Assembly (NCBI GenBank): GCA_015501595.1
Contig: JADNRX010001011.1
Location: 1 to 16,245, forward strand
Source of the DNA: Hymenopellis radicata
Lineage: Eukaryota > Basidiomycota > Agaricomycetes > Agaricales > Physalacriaceae
Direction of reading: 5' to 3'
DNA: 16,245 bases
The position numbers and the translations under genes are program-made. Below, one piece after another: positions 1-7,836 of this stretch. Numbering within the stretch: position 1 is the stretch's first letter; every line of letters starts with the position of its first letter. The notes under the pieces were generated by a model that had not been told where the DNA came from, did not search any database, and saw only the letters and a list, made by a program, of their open reading frames with translations.

Positions 1-162
1 GGGAACAGCCACGTGTAGTTTTGACCGCCGCATTTGCCGTTATGAGTTATGGTGATCATGATGAGGTGGAGGTAGATAAAATCGATCAATCGTATTCCGA
101 TTGAATTAAGAATATGAAGTTAGCAGGCAATGTAGCGATGGGGAGAGGAATGATATGTAATG

Positions 163-803
163 TCAAAGAATGGAATAATTGTCCTCGTTATCGACAGAAT
201 CATTCTCGCCAACATCGTCCGCGTCGACATCATCTCTGCCATGAATTAATAATCGCATCGTCAAAAGGAAGAATTGAACGTACGGGTAACCAGGCAATGA
301 TGCGAGCCTCGCTAATGCTTCTTGTCCTACCCAAACTCGTTTCTGTGGGGTGGTCGACACGGCATCATTGGACTGTGGCTGCAGAGACCGAAACGTGGGG
401 AAAGGTTTCTTTGCGCGGCGCGTAGGGACAGGTGGGGGAGCAATTTTGGGACAGTTGTGAGGCACGAGGAAACCAGCATCACATTTCTGCTGCCATAGCG
501 TAACGCACTCGTTCCACGTCGTGCAAAGGTGCCATAGGGAGTCGTCTTGTCCGATGAGTTTCCGACAAGTTTCCCTACGGGATATGTCAGTGGAAGCCAA
601 GACGCCGGTAAGCAATGTAGAGCAACGTACCAGCTGGTGAACACCCCAATGGCATTGCCGCGCAGCACTAAGAAAAATTCCTTTCTTGATTCGCCGGAAG
701 GATGGCGGAGATTCTCTGCACCAATGTTGGGATATAACGGCGGAACGCAGGGCAAAGAACCATAGATAGCACGAGGAAGAGCCGTAGATTGAGCAGAGAT
801 CAT
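163..803 (-). CDS. Small protein with viroplasmin / RNase H1 N-terminal-like domain, two exons
   Basis: I read this as a spliced gene on the minus strand: exon 1 is 803-631, the intron is 630-575 (56 nt, GTACGT...GTAG) and exon 2 is 574-163, giving 194 residues. Splicing joins codons for FTSW to ETCRKLIG without a break in frame. Residues about 42-92 (EFFLVLRGNAIGVFTSW, then spaced Trp residues and TTWNEC) match the pattern of the caulimovirus-viroplasmin / RNase H1 N-terminal domain (hybrid-binding fold), which is common in basidiomycete orphan proteins. The middle is basic and proline-rich. The C-terminus is acidic (DDVDADDVGEND). No RNase H catalytic domain follows, so an enzymatic role is not supported. 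It is divergent from the KDZ gene, with about 350 bp between the starts, and may be cargo or a neighbour of that transposon. The start ATG at 803 is the first in the open frame. Domain call is by pattern only. Confidence 0.6.
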
Positions 804-1151
804 GTTCCGGTCAGCGTAGGATAGCCTGCGAGGGCAGTATGGGACGTGATGGTGGGAGACAAGAAGTGGTCGGCATCAATATCATGTGTTGTGCTATCAC
901 GATCATCTGTCACCTACATTTGTGCTCGCTCGCTCGTTCCCTCTTCCTCTCGACAGTAAATCTCGGAATTTCTGTCATAGACTAATAATAACAACATTCT
1001 TGAACAATGCTGTCGATATTCTGGACACTTCTTTCGTGCCAATGACTAGCGCGGGCATTGTTGAATACGTATAAAAGCAGTTTCGAACTTTCTGCCAACA
1101 CATCGTCCTCCAGCCTTGTCTTCCTCATTTTACTTCATCGTCTCTCAAAGA
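804..1151. promoter_or_regulatory. Divergent promoter region; TATA box at 1070-1077
   Basis: This is the spacer between the two divergent start codons. On the plus strand TATAAAAG lies at 1070-1077, about 75 bases before the KDZ start ATG at 1152. It is preceded by CT-rich stretches at 910-950, typical of fungal promoters. No ATG lies between the TATA box and 1152 in the transposase frame, which supports 1152 as the start. No clear TATA box was seen for the minus-strand gene. Confidence 0.5.
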
Positions 1152-3020
1152 ATGCAGTCTCGGGGCAAGAAAGCCAAAGCCCCAGTGTTCTTTACGTCGT
1201 CCACCAACCAGGCGCCCATTGGATCTACTCTTGCAGTATCTTCTGATGGTCGACGTGCCGTATGGAAATCGCGAACCTTGACCGATGTCGCAAATCTATA
1301 CGAGGCTCCGCCGTTTGAGCAACAGGAGGATCTTACGTCGGCGGTCCTGGCGGATGCTGTCGATGGGTTTTCTTACCTATTCGGTGAGAACACAGACGGT
1401 CATGAAGAAGACAGGAAACAAGACGATCATGGCGTCGTTGTTGTTGTTCTCAAACGCCGTAACAAGAACAGCGTGAGTCCCCTGGATATATACCACCTAC
1501 ACGAGCCATACTAATCATTTGCTAGGACAATCCAATGCAAACTTGGCGCGAATATCGCGATTCATACCTGATGGAACTCTTGCGATTGGACGGTCGCTCA
1601 AACGGTCCGGATCTATGTCCACAATGCTCTGAAGATCCATCACCGGCAACGTATCGATGCATTGAGAACGAGTGTATGCAGACAGGCTTGGTCTGCAGGT
1701 CGTGCTGCTACACGCTTCACGTGAATCAGCCACTCCATTGGATCGAGGTACGCTACCCTGAAAATCGCTCACGCTGCTGTTTAATGAATTCTGTCAGAAA
1801 TGGAATGGAACTTTCTTCGAGCCATGCACTCTGAAGGCCCTCAATCTGCCGATACAGTTGGGACATACCGCCGGCGAACGATGTCCTTTTCGTCACCAAT
1901 CGACGTCGTCATTTACGGTACTCCATACAAACGGTATTCATTCGGTGAATCTTTACTTTTGTGGTTGTACTTCGGCCCCGGCACCATACATTCAACTCCT
2001 TCGCGCTTCATGGTGGCCTTCGACGCCATTGCAGCCACATACAGCGTCGACTTTCACGCTGCTACGTCTGTTTCACAATCTGAACTCACTCGGCAAACTT
2101 CCGGCTTGGGATATCTGGAAGGCACTCGAAACCATGTCTGAGCACCGTTCGCACGCTCCTGTACCATATCGGTACAAGGTGCTCCTTCGCTGCATCCGAC
2201 AATGGCGGCACATCAAACTCTTGAAACGGGCAGGGCGAGGACACGCTATATCTGGCGTCTCAGGGACATCCCTCGGTGAACTAGCAGTGGCGTGCCCTGC
2301 ATGTCCCCATCCAGACAAGAACCTACCACCGGACTGGGACTGGGATTTAACTCCAGCTGAGAAAAGGTTCGTGTTTGAGCCGACTGATAGATTGTTCTCT
2401 TGCTGACTTGAAGTAGATTTTTGTATTTATTGTTTCTCGCCATCGATGCGAACTTTAGGTTGCGTAATGCGGTTGTTTCCACCGCCGAACGCGACCCTCC
2501 ACTTGGTGATGGATGGGCGTACTTCATCGAACAGGGTCCATACGAGGATTACATTCTAGGTTTTGTCAGTCAAGAAGACATGGCGGCGTGTTCGGGCTTT
2601 AAGGCAAGTGCTCATGGTGTTTTGATAAATTGTACCAAGATTAATATCTTTTCAAGGCGTTGTTTCTCGCGGACCTCAAGAACACAAAAGGCCTCCGTAC
2701 AACCGGAATTGCCGGTGTCACTTGTGCCCGCCATGGGGTCTGGCGGCCAAATGGGATGGGTGATCTCCAACGAGGGGAGAGGTACGTGTTGATTTGGCGG
2801 CAAAGATTTGCGACTGATAACGCCTCAGATTCTGTAACATCGACCCTCTGGTAGCTGTATCGTTGATGGCGAACCGAGATGTCGGGGTCGTGATATCATA
2901 CGATATTGTCTGCATTTGGGGTGTCCATTTTCCGGATCGGCTTCAACAGTTACCCTTGGAATGGCGCGCGAGTTTCGATCCCAACAAGATCAGATTCTGT
3001 GTGCCTAAGTTCCACTTGTG
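1152..3020 (+). pseudogene. KDZ-family transposase, 5' part (CxC2 cluster and start of DDE core), split by insertion
   Basis: This is the first part of a KDZ (Kyakuja-Dileera-Zisupton) DNA transposase. Exons are 1152-1472, 1526-1747, 1798-2366, 2417-2603, 2657-2781 and 2829-3020. Introns are 47-53 nt, and all keep the frame. Exon 2 carries the CxC2-type zinc cluster: CPQC, YRC, CRSCC and a His before PLHWIE. Exons 4-6 carry the RNase H-fold core: LAIDANFRL (first acidic residue, codon near 2445), CSGFKA, GDLQRGERFC and ISYDIVC (second acidic residue, codon near 2902), then CVPKFHL. The family cuts and pastes DNA with an RNase H-like nuclease. The coding sequence stops at base 3020 inside the codon after KFHL, where a mobile element begins; the same gene resumes at 7839. 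Intron 4 (2604-2656) uses a GC donor. The element is non-functional as it stands. Family assignment is strong. Confidence 0.93.
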
Positions 3021-3095
3021 CATCAGGAAACTGTCTGTGGGCCAGAGGTGGCCTGAGTTAATCACTGTTACAGTGATTAACCAGAGGGCATCAGG
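3021..3095 (+). repeat. Left terminal inverted repeat of the inserted element (75 bp)
   Basis: It begins CATCAGGAAAC and pairs with the reverse complement of 7762-7836, which begins with the same 11 bases. Both have the same internal order: CATCAGG, an AGAGG block, a CTGAG(T) block, a central palindrome, a second AGAGG block and a closing (C/T)ATCAGG. The central palindrome here (3058-3080) is perfect, with 11-bp arms TTAATCACTGT / ACAGTGATTAA around one T. Confidence 0.78.
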
Positions 3096-3295
3096 TTGTC
3101 CTAAGACAGCTTTGGCTATCTTGAGTCTTGGATTGTTATAGTCACAAACTTGGGTCACCTTGAGGCCCATGAGCTTACCTTAAGTCCACTCAAGGCATGA
3201 GCAGTTGCAGTTGTCAGCTCAGGATAACTTCAGCTTACTTGAGGACAAATGATCATACACTCATGCACTCAACTCAACTCTCATCTCCCGGGAGA
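3096..3295. repeat. Left subterminal region with CTTGAG motifs
   Basis: CTTGAG occurs at 3120, 3159 and 3238, and its reverse CTCAAG at 3189, with related CTTAAG and CTCAACTC forms between. The 12-bp palindrome TCTCCCGGGAGA closes the region at 3284-3295. Similar motifs crowd the other end (7640-7700), which is the expected pattern for transposase-binding subterminal repeats. Confidence 0.55.
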
Positions 3296-3775
3296 ACTTG
3301 GGCACAGCTTGGTGGGGCGAGCTCGAGCCGTGGATGGTCCTCACGCGAGCAAGGCAGATGTTAAACGAGGCCGCGAATCAACAATGCAATGGCGATGACG
3401 ACGTGTCAGCCAGAACGAAGACGAACTCACAGTTTACGAGCACTGGCACAGAACATGCAAACGGGGCAACCTTTTAATTACATTATACTACTACTGCAAG
3501 GAATCATGACATTCTAGGACTCAAATGGAGATCCCCCAAGAACATCCCGATCCTCGTAATGAGGAAAGTTGGCACCAGTCCACAAATCGAGCGTGTTGGA
3601 CAGTACCAGTGCTATGGCGTAACGATAAATTAGAACAAGCGAGAAGACGACAAAAAGACGCACCTCAGATGGTCGAGCGCGATGTGTTTACGGCACGGCG
3701 GCGGAGATGGGCAAGTGAGTCGCGCGGCAGTCACGCAGGGAGCGATGGTGGTGGTCGTGGAGAGAGAAGGATGAA
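3296..3775. other. Unassigned interior of the inserted element
   Basis: No convincing gene or repeat is visible. Short open frames on the plus strand are rich in Arg, Gln and Glu and match nothing I recognise. The stretch lies between the subterminal motifs and the repeat-module cluster. Confidence 0.4.
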
Positions 3776-4270
3776 CTAGAACGCTCCTCCCAATCCGGCA
3801 CATTCATACGAGGGTAGCGAGGTTATAGTGATGGTCTGTAAGGAAGACATAGTGAGACAGGTGCTGGAGAGGTGCAGCCTCGATAGAGGGCTTACGCTGC
3901 CCAGCATCGTCGCCATCGTCCGCCGGGAGTTGTTGTCAAAATAGGCTGCCTGTTGAAGAGGGCTTACGCGGCTACGTCGGTTCCTGATAGTGGGACGGTA
4001 CCCGTCGGTTTTCCAAGGCGCGCGCGTGAAGTCGAGTGCTTGAGCTCGTGCGCAGGTGGCGGCGATAAAGCATCGTCCGCGGTTCCAGTCCTCTTCAGCA
4101 ATCTGCGCATTTCCCCACTCGCTGACGACCTTGCACGTCGTCGGGCCCGTGGGGTGGATCTCGGTGTTGACGCCATGTGAGCGCGCGACCTCGGAGGAGT
4201 ACATAACGCGATACGGGTCGTAGCAGTATTCGTCGGGGAAGGAAAACGTTGCGCTTCAGCGGCGTCGAGT
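3776..4270 (-). CDS. Coding-like fragment of unknown function with two embedded GTAAGCC sites
   Basis: On the minus strand an open frame starts just after a stop near 4272 and reads TFSFPDEYCYDPYRVMYSS, then SEWGNAQIAEEDWNRGRCF; it runs on to 3776. The mix of aromatic, acidic and Cys residues looks more like real protein than the low-complexity frames nearby. I do not recognise the family. Two GTAAGCC motifs (first bases on this strand at 3967 and 3895) fall in the same frame, 72 bases apart, both read as Val-Ser-Pro-Leu if not spliced. They could instead be 5' splice sites ending an exon at GCC|GC. It lies inside the inserted element, so it may be a captured gene fragment. No start codon can be chosen with confidence; ATG at 4204 is internal to the open frame. 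Confidence 0.35.
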
Positions 4271-5165
4271 GTACACGCCGCCAGAGGGAATCGTTTAGCA
4301 GCTCTTGGAGGAGGAGGGGCGATTCCCGCTGGCATTTTTTCCGGATAAGCTGCCCACTCGGGGGCTTACGCGGCGTGAAGGAAATCCTGGAACGAGACGT
4401 TAAAAAACCTCAGCGGCGTCGTTCAACACCATTGAGGCCAAGAAAGTGAACATGTGAGGCAGAAAGACGTACCTGAGACGTATTTTTACTGCATCTCGTC
4501 CTGTCTCGTCCTGAGCGTCGGTTTCTAGCTGACCGCACCGTATTTGAGTGATCTGCTGCCCGTCGTCTGGGGCTTACGCGGCGATTCGTCCTGGAGTCGG
4601 CGCCTCTTACGTGGGGGGAGTCCAAAGAATAGCAAAAACAACCAACCAGGGAATGGCTTGGTCAGAGGAAGACGACGCAAAGTCGGTCTCCTTGGCGGCG
4701 ACGAGTCAAAGTCGGTCGTGGGTAACGTTAACGAGGTTCCGTATCGTCCGCTTCAATCACCATGGGTATTGCTCGTCGTCCTGAGCGTATCGATCATCGA
4801 CGGTGGGTTGATAGCCGTGGTCGCAGGGTGTGTTGTTCTTGGCCCGCAGAGCGAGGTGGGCGGTAAGAGGAGAGTGGAAGTGATGGCCGCCCACGTTGGT
4901 GGGGCTTACGCGTCGTCAACGATGCCACATCGTTGTCGCTGTTGCCGCCGTTGCCATTGACAATGCTGTAGACATTAATATGAATAGAATCTAAAAAATG
5001 AACAAAAATACGTACTTGCATGCTGTCTCGCCAGCAGATGGACAGCATCATTCCCACCCCCTCCCAATCTTGCAGAATACAGCTGCCAGTGCCCGTCGTG
5101 ACGTCGACTTATCTCGTCCTCGACGGCGCCCGCTGTTGCTGCCAGTTGTGTGGGCTTACGCAGTT
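3885..5165 (-). repeat. Array of six GTAAGCC-hairpin repeats (minus orientation)
   Basis: The motif G(C/Y)GTAAGCC followed by a short stem and usually (G)GC(A/T/G)GC occurs with GTAAG on the minus strand at 3895-3891, 3967-3963, 4369-4365, 4577-4573, 4909-4905 and 5159-5155. Spacing is irregular (72 to 402 bases). The stem sequence differs between copies, for example CCTC-TATC-GAGG (3895 copy), CCCAC-CAAC-GTGGG (4909 copy), GCCC-CAGACGAC-GGGC (4577 copy) and GCCC-CCGAGT-GGGC (4369 copy). The 5159 and 3967 copies pair weakly. All point away from the centre of the inserted element at about 5.5 kb. Confidence 0.6.
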
Positions 5166-5340
5166 GGTTTCATCCTTTGCGTGGTCCAGGCGGCAGACAA
5201 AGTGCACAGAGGGAGTAGACGGCCTTTCCTGGAGTGGGGGTGTTGATGAAGCGTCGAAATGAGGAACATGGTGGTGGTTAGACACAGAGAGACGACTTCG
5301 ATCGCTGTCCGGATAGTTCGGATCGGTCATCCGATCACGA
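4915..5340 (-). repeat. Module copy D: DPN-block, GTAAGCC hairpin, MLS mini-exon, hairpin
   Basis: Reading leftwards on the minus strand: first comes a coding-like block MTDPNYPDSDRSRL with a TCCG/CGGA stem at 5322-5308. Next is the GTAAGCC site at 5159. Then comes ATGCTGTCC ... GACAGCAT (arms 5048-5041 and 5027-5020), encoding MLSICWRDSMQ. Next is an intron-like stretch starting GTACGT at 5015, 50 nt long with ATTAATG and ending CTACAG. The last part is a perfect hairpin with arms CAACGATG / CATCGTTG (4935-4928 and 4924-4917). The order matches copies A and C, so this is a diverged member of one family. Function is unknown; it may be a decayed multi-exon gene or a structured transcript. Confidence 0.55.
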
Positions 5341-5835
5341 ACGGAATGAGCTCGTCGACGCTCGGGACAGCGACGTCGAGCTCGGAGTCGTAATCTAAGC
5401 CTCGGAATATTATACAGGACACTAAGAATGTATGTAGCAATAAAATACTTGGTAAGAACATTACGTGCTGAGGTGAAATTAACCTTACGTAGATAGTATA
5501 CCATCCAGACAACGTGAAATCGTGCGCGCCAGTGCGCCAAACGACCCCGACTCCTCAAACTTTAATGAGATACACACCTCACAATGATATTAATCGACTA
5601 GAACTCAACTTAGAGTCGCTTTCCCCTGCAGTACCTTTGTACTTGCTCGAGGGATCCATTTCACAAGACTGTACATACGACTTCAGGTGGGTCTGTAAGT
5701 TCGTCCCGCTCATTTTGGGAAAATCTTGTGGATCGTTGAATCGACTATTGATAATTCATCTGGCTAAAGCACAGTTTCTCCCAAGCAATTGCTGGCCCGC
5801 CATCGTCGTCGCCGTCTCCCAGATTTGGCAGCGGC
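5341..5835. other. Centre of the divergent module pair; no gene seen
   Basis: This A+T-richer stretch separates module D (leftward) from module A (rightward). It has weak TATA-like runs around 5408 and 5440, and would be the place for a bidirectional promoter, but nothing in it is diagnostic. Open frames here are short and unremarkable. Confidence 0.35.
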
Positions 5836-6225
5836 GACTCGGACCGCAAATCCGAACAGTGATCAAGCACTGTTTGGGCTGGTACATCCTACCCTTCTAC
5901 CACCACCATCATCGACTTTGGTCGATCACTCGCCGCCCTTTCGTCTCATCCCCCGATTTTGTCTGTCTGTTAGATGGCTGCATAGCCACGGCGTAAGCCC
6001 TGTCAAGACAGGCTGCTTCCGCTGTTGACAGTTGTCGACACAGGCATCCCGCATAAACGGCGTCGTTGACTGAGACAACACAATGCCCGCGCTGCAACCA
6101 CGAACGGGTTTTGTAGAAGCCGTCACTTGAGGAATAGATGCTGTCCCGTCTGCAGACGGGCAGCATTACGCGGTGCGTTCTCATTTTCACATCCTTTCTG
6201 CCTGCGCTAAGCAACAACGATAGTT
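5836..6225 (+). repeat. Module copy A: DPN-like block, GTAAGCC hairpin, MLS mini-exon
   Basis: The first block encodes ANPNSDQALFGLV...LPPPSS. Its DNA can fold as an 11-bp stem (5851-5861 with 5868-5878) around ATCAAG. Next is GTAAG at 5993 followed by the stem CCTGTC-AA-GACAGG. Then comes ATGCTG-t-CCCGTC / GACGGG-CAGCAT (6138-6166), a 12-bp stem with one bulge that also reads as MLSRLQTGSIT. After it an intron-like stretch starts GTGCGTT at 6173 and is 51 nt long, with GCTAAGC and GATAG at its 3' end. Read without splicing, the frame continues as a hydrophobic stretch (RCVLIFTSFLPAL), which could be a signal peptide. I cannot decide between the two readings. Confidence 0.55.
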
Positions 6226-6251
6226 CTATCATATCCGCCGCCGCCGCACCA

Positions 6252-6337
6252 CGACACCATACCCAACCGTGGGCCCACTTAGAGCCAGGCCGACCTTGAG
6301 CAGGGCTTTGTGGGCCCATGGTTGGGAGGTGGTGTCG
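6252..6337 (+). repeat. Large imperfect hairpin (about 86 nt)
   Basis: The arms are 6252-6278 and 6310-6337. The inner 16 bases, CCCAACC(G/A)TGGGCCCA, differ at one site. The outer eight, CGACACCA, pair exactly after a small internal loop. The loop can form a further stem, AGAGCC with GGGCTT, including one G-U pair. This resembles a small-RNA precursor or a fold-back element in shape. It lies just after module A, where modules C and D also have a hairpin. Confidence 0.65.
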
Positions 6338-6339
6338 GC

Positions 6340-6778
6340 CCGAGGTCTCTTAAGCTAAACCCTCTAGACTGTTCCCCGCCGCGGCAGGCCCGTCGTATTT
6401 ACCGCCGTCCTCACGAAGTCGGCGACCAATAGTCGTGCCACGTAGCTGTCACGTGTTTATTGGGACTTGTTTGATATAAGGGTGCGTGCTCACCTTATCC
6501 TTCCACCGCCATCTCCTTCCTAACGCTGACCTACTAGGCCGACGATATGGAACAACAAGTACGCGCCGACAACATCTACCTCCTTGACCACGACGGCTAC
6601 GTCTGTTGGCTCTAGCTTCGACGACGACCCCACTGCAATCATGACAACAACGAGGACGACGAGGACAACAGCCACCACTGTTACCTTGACTTGATGCCGA
6701 CCACGACGAACTGTTACCTCAAATTGACGACATGCGCTCCACCTCAGCAATTCCATTGATGACCCTAACAGCGAAGAC
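6340..6778 (+). other. GAC/ACG-rich stretch before the acidic tandem repeat
   Basis: No complete gene is visible. GATATAAGG at about 6471-6479 could be a TATA box. The first ATG after it (6547) opens only 22 codons unless spliced. From 6620 on, one frame reads runs of Asp and Asn (NNEDDEDN), so this may be the degraded start of the acidic block that follows. Confidence 0.35.
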
Positions 6779-7160
6779 GACAACCACGACGACTCTTTAC
6801 AAGATGACGACGATCCCCTACAAGACGACGACTACCTCCGACCGACGACCTACTCGTGGATGATAACCTCCGGGGATGACCTACGCAATGACGACCACCA
6901 TCACGACGACTCCTTACAAGATGACGACGACCCTCTACAAGACAACGACTACCTCCGACCGACGACCTACTCGTGGATGATAACCTCCGGGAGGATGACC
7001 TACGCAATGACGACCACCATCACGACGACTCCTTACAAGATGATGACGACCCTCTACAAGACAAAGACTACCTCCGACCGACGACCTACTCGTGGATGAT
7101 AACCTCCGGGAGGCTGACCTACGCAACGACGACGACCACCTATACGATGACCTTCCACAA
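6779..7160 (+). repeat. Acidic 117-119 bp tandem repeat, about 3.3 copies
   Basis: The anchor TACTCGTGGATGATAACCTC recurs at 6851, 6968 and 7087, giving periods of 117 and 119 bp, with a partial first unit from about 6779. In one frame each unit reads mostly Asp, with DDSLQDDDDPLQ and YLRP. A two-base gain (CCGGGGATG versus CCGGGAGGATG) between the first two full units moves the frame by two, so no single frame reads the same peptide through all copies. This argues against a present-day intact protein. Confidence 0.8.
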
Positions 7161-7199
7161 CGATGACCTCTTATATCTCCTACTTTAGGACAACAACCT

Positions 7200-7600
7200 A
7201 CGATGATAGCTCCCGGCTGTATCTCACCACAACTCATTGCTACGACGGCTCCCTGCTACGACCACTCTGGTGCCCCTGCGATGTCGATGACCCGACACGT
7301 CATCGCTACCCATTGGACATCAGCAATGTACACCATTGATCTCAAGATGACGATAGCGAGGGCTGTAAGTGCTTCTGCGTTGCTGTTTCGGGGTTTAGGC
7401 ATTGTTGCTGGCTGTGTGTGAGGATTAGTATAGTGTACATATGAAAGACATGGGTTTACTGTAGTTTAGGTCTACATGATTGTTTGTATTCTTCAGTGTG
7501 CTGAATTCTATATGTTTCTTGAACTTCCTGCATTCAGTTTTCTAAGTTCTAAGGACTACTTCAGTGATTTGATACGGGTCTGACTGGCTGAGAGATGCTT
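7200..7600. other. Unassigned interior of the inserted element
   Basis: No gene recognised. The 72-codon frame at 7203-7421 has no identifiable domain. GTAAGT at 7366 could be a splice donor ending the acidic region, but no matching exon is clear. Confidence 0.35.
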
Positions 7601-7761
7601 GATGGTTATGTCTAGCTCAATTCAAAGTGGGTTGAGTTGTCTTAAGTCTGACTTGAGTTATCTTTGGTATGACTTGAGGTGCCTCAAGTTAGACTCAAAG
7701 CACCTTCAACGAAGGTTTGGGGGTGAACCTTTGCCAAAGTTAACCAGGCAGAGTTCATACC
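7601..7761. repeat. Right subterminal region with CTTGAG motifs
   Basis: CTTGAG lies at 7652 and 7673 and CTCAAG at 7683, with near-matches GTTGAG, CTTAAG and CTCAAA around them. The density mirrors that of 3115-3245 at the other end. Confidence 0.55.
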
Positions 7762-7836
7762 CTGATATCCTCTAGGCAACCCTGTTCACCATGGTTGACT
7801 CAGTAGTCCTCTAGGCTGGTGACCTGTTTCCTGATG
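7762..7836 (-). repeat. Right terminal inverted repeat of the inserted element (75 bp)
   Basis: Its reverse complement starts CATCAGGAAAC and matches the left repeat block by block over the same 75-bp length. The central palindrome has other bases than the left one (CAACC ... GGTTG arms) but can still fold, as can the left (TTAATCACTGT arms). Confidence 0.78.

Larger units (their letters stand above)
3021..7836. mobile_element. 4,816-bp TIR element inserted in the KDZ transposase; no transposase seen
   Basis: The boundaries come from three independent signs. The KDZ frame breaks at 3020 and resumes at 7839. The ends are inverted repeats starting CATCAGGAAAC. The dinucleotide TG flanks both sides (3019-3020 and 7837-7838). 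Removing 3021-7836 plus one TG restores KFHL-W-A-H-R, then a normal 56-nt intron and CQALYSF, as the family expects. Inside the ends are clusters of CTTGAG/CTCAAG, like the subterminal repeats of many cut-and-paste elements. No conserved transposase was found in six frames, so it is likely non-autonomous or carries captured DNA. TIR start and the 2-bp duplication do not fit one superfamily clearly; CMC/Plavaka-like is possible but the ends do not read CACT. Cargo is described in separate entries. Confidence 0.82.

Noticed and set aside
163..615. Minus-strand 150-codon frame as a gene by itself.
   Set aside because: Its first 16 codons are intron sequence. Splicing 630-575 joins a better N-terminus with the conserved FTSW motif.
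1116..1151. Earlier start of the KDZ protein at 1116.
   Set aside because: The codon at 1116 is TTG; the first ATG in frame is 1152.
3058..3080. Palindrome as a transcription terminator.
   Set aside because: Factor-independent hairpin terminators are not used by fungal polymerase II, there is no T run, and it lies at the same place in both TIRs.
6860..7188. Thr/Asp/Arg-rich frames as separate proteins.
   Set aside because: They are different frames of one DNA tandem repeat, with no start context and no shared peptide.
3021..7836. Inserted element as an LTR retrotransposon.
   Set aside because: The ends are inverted, not direct, repeats. No primer-binding site, polypurine tract, gag or pol was seen.
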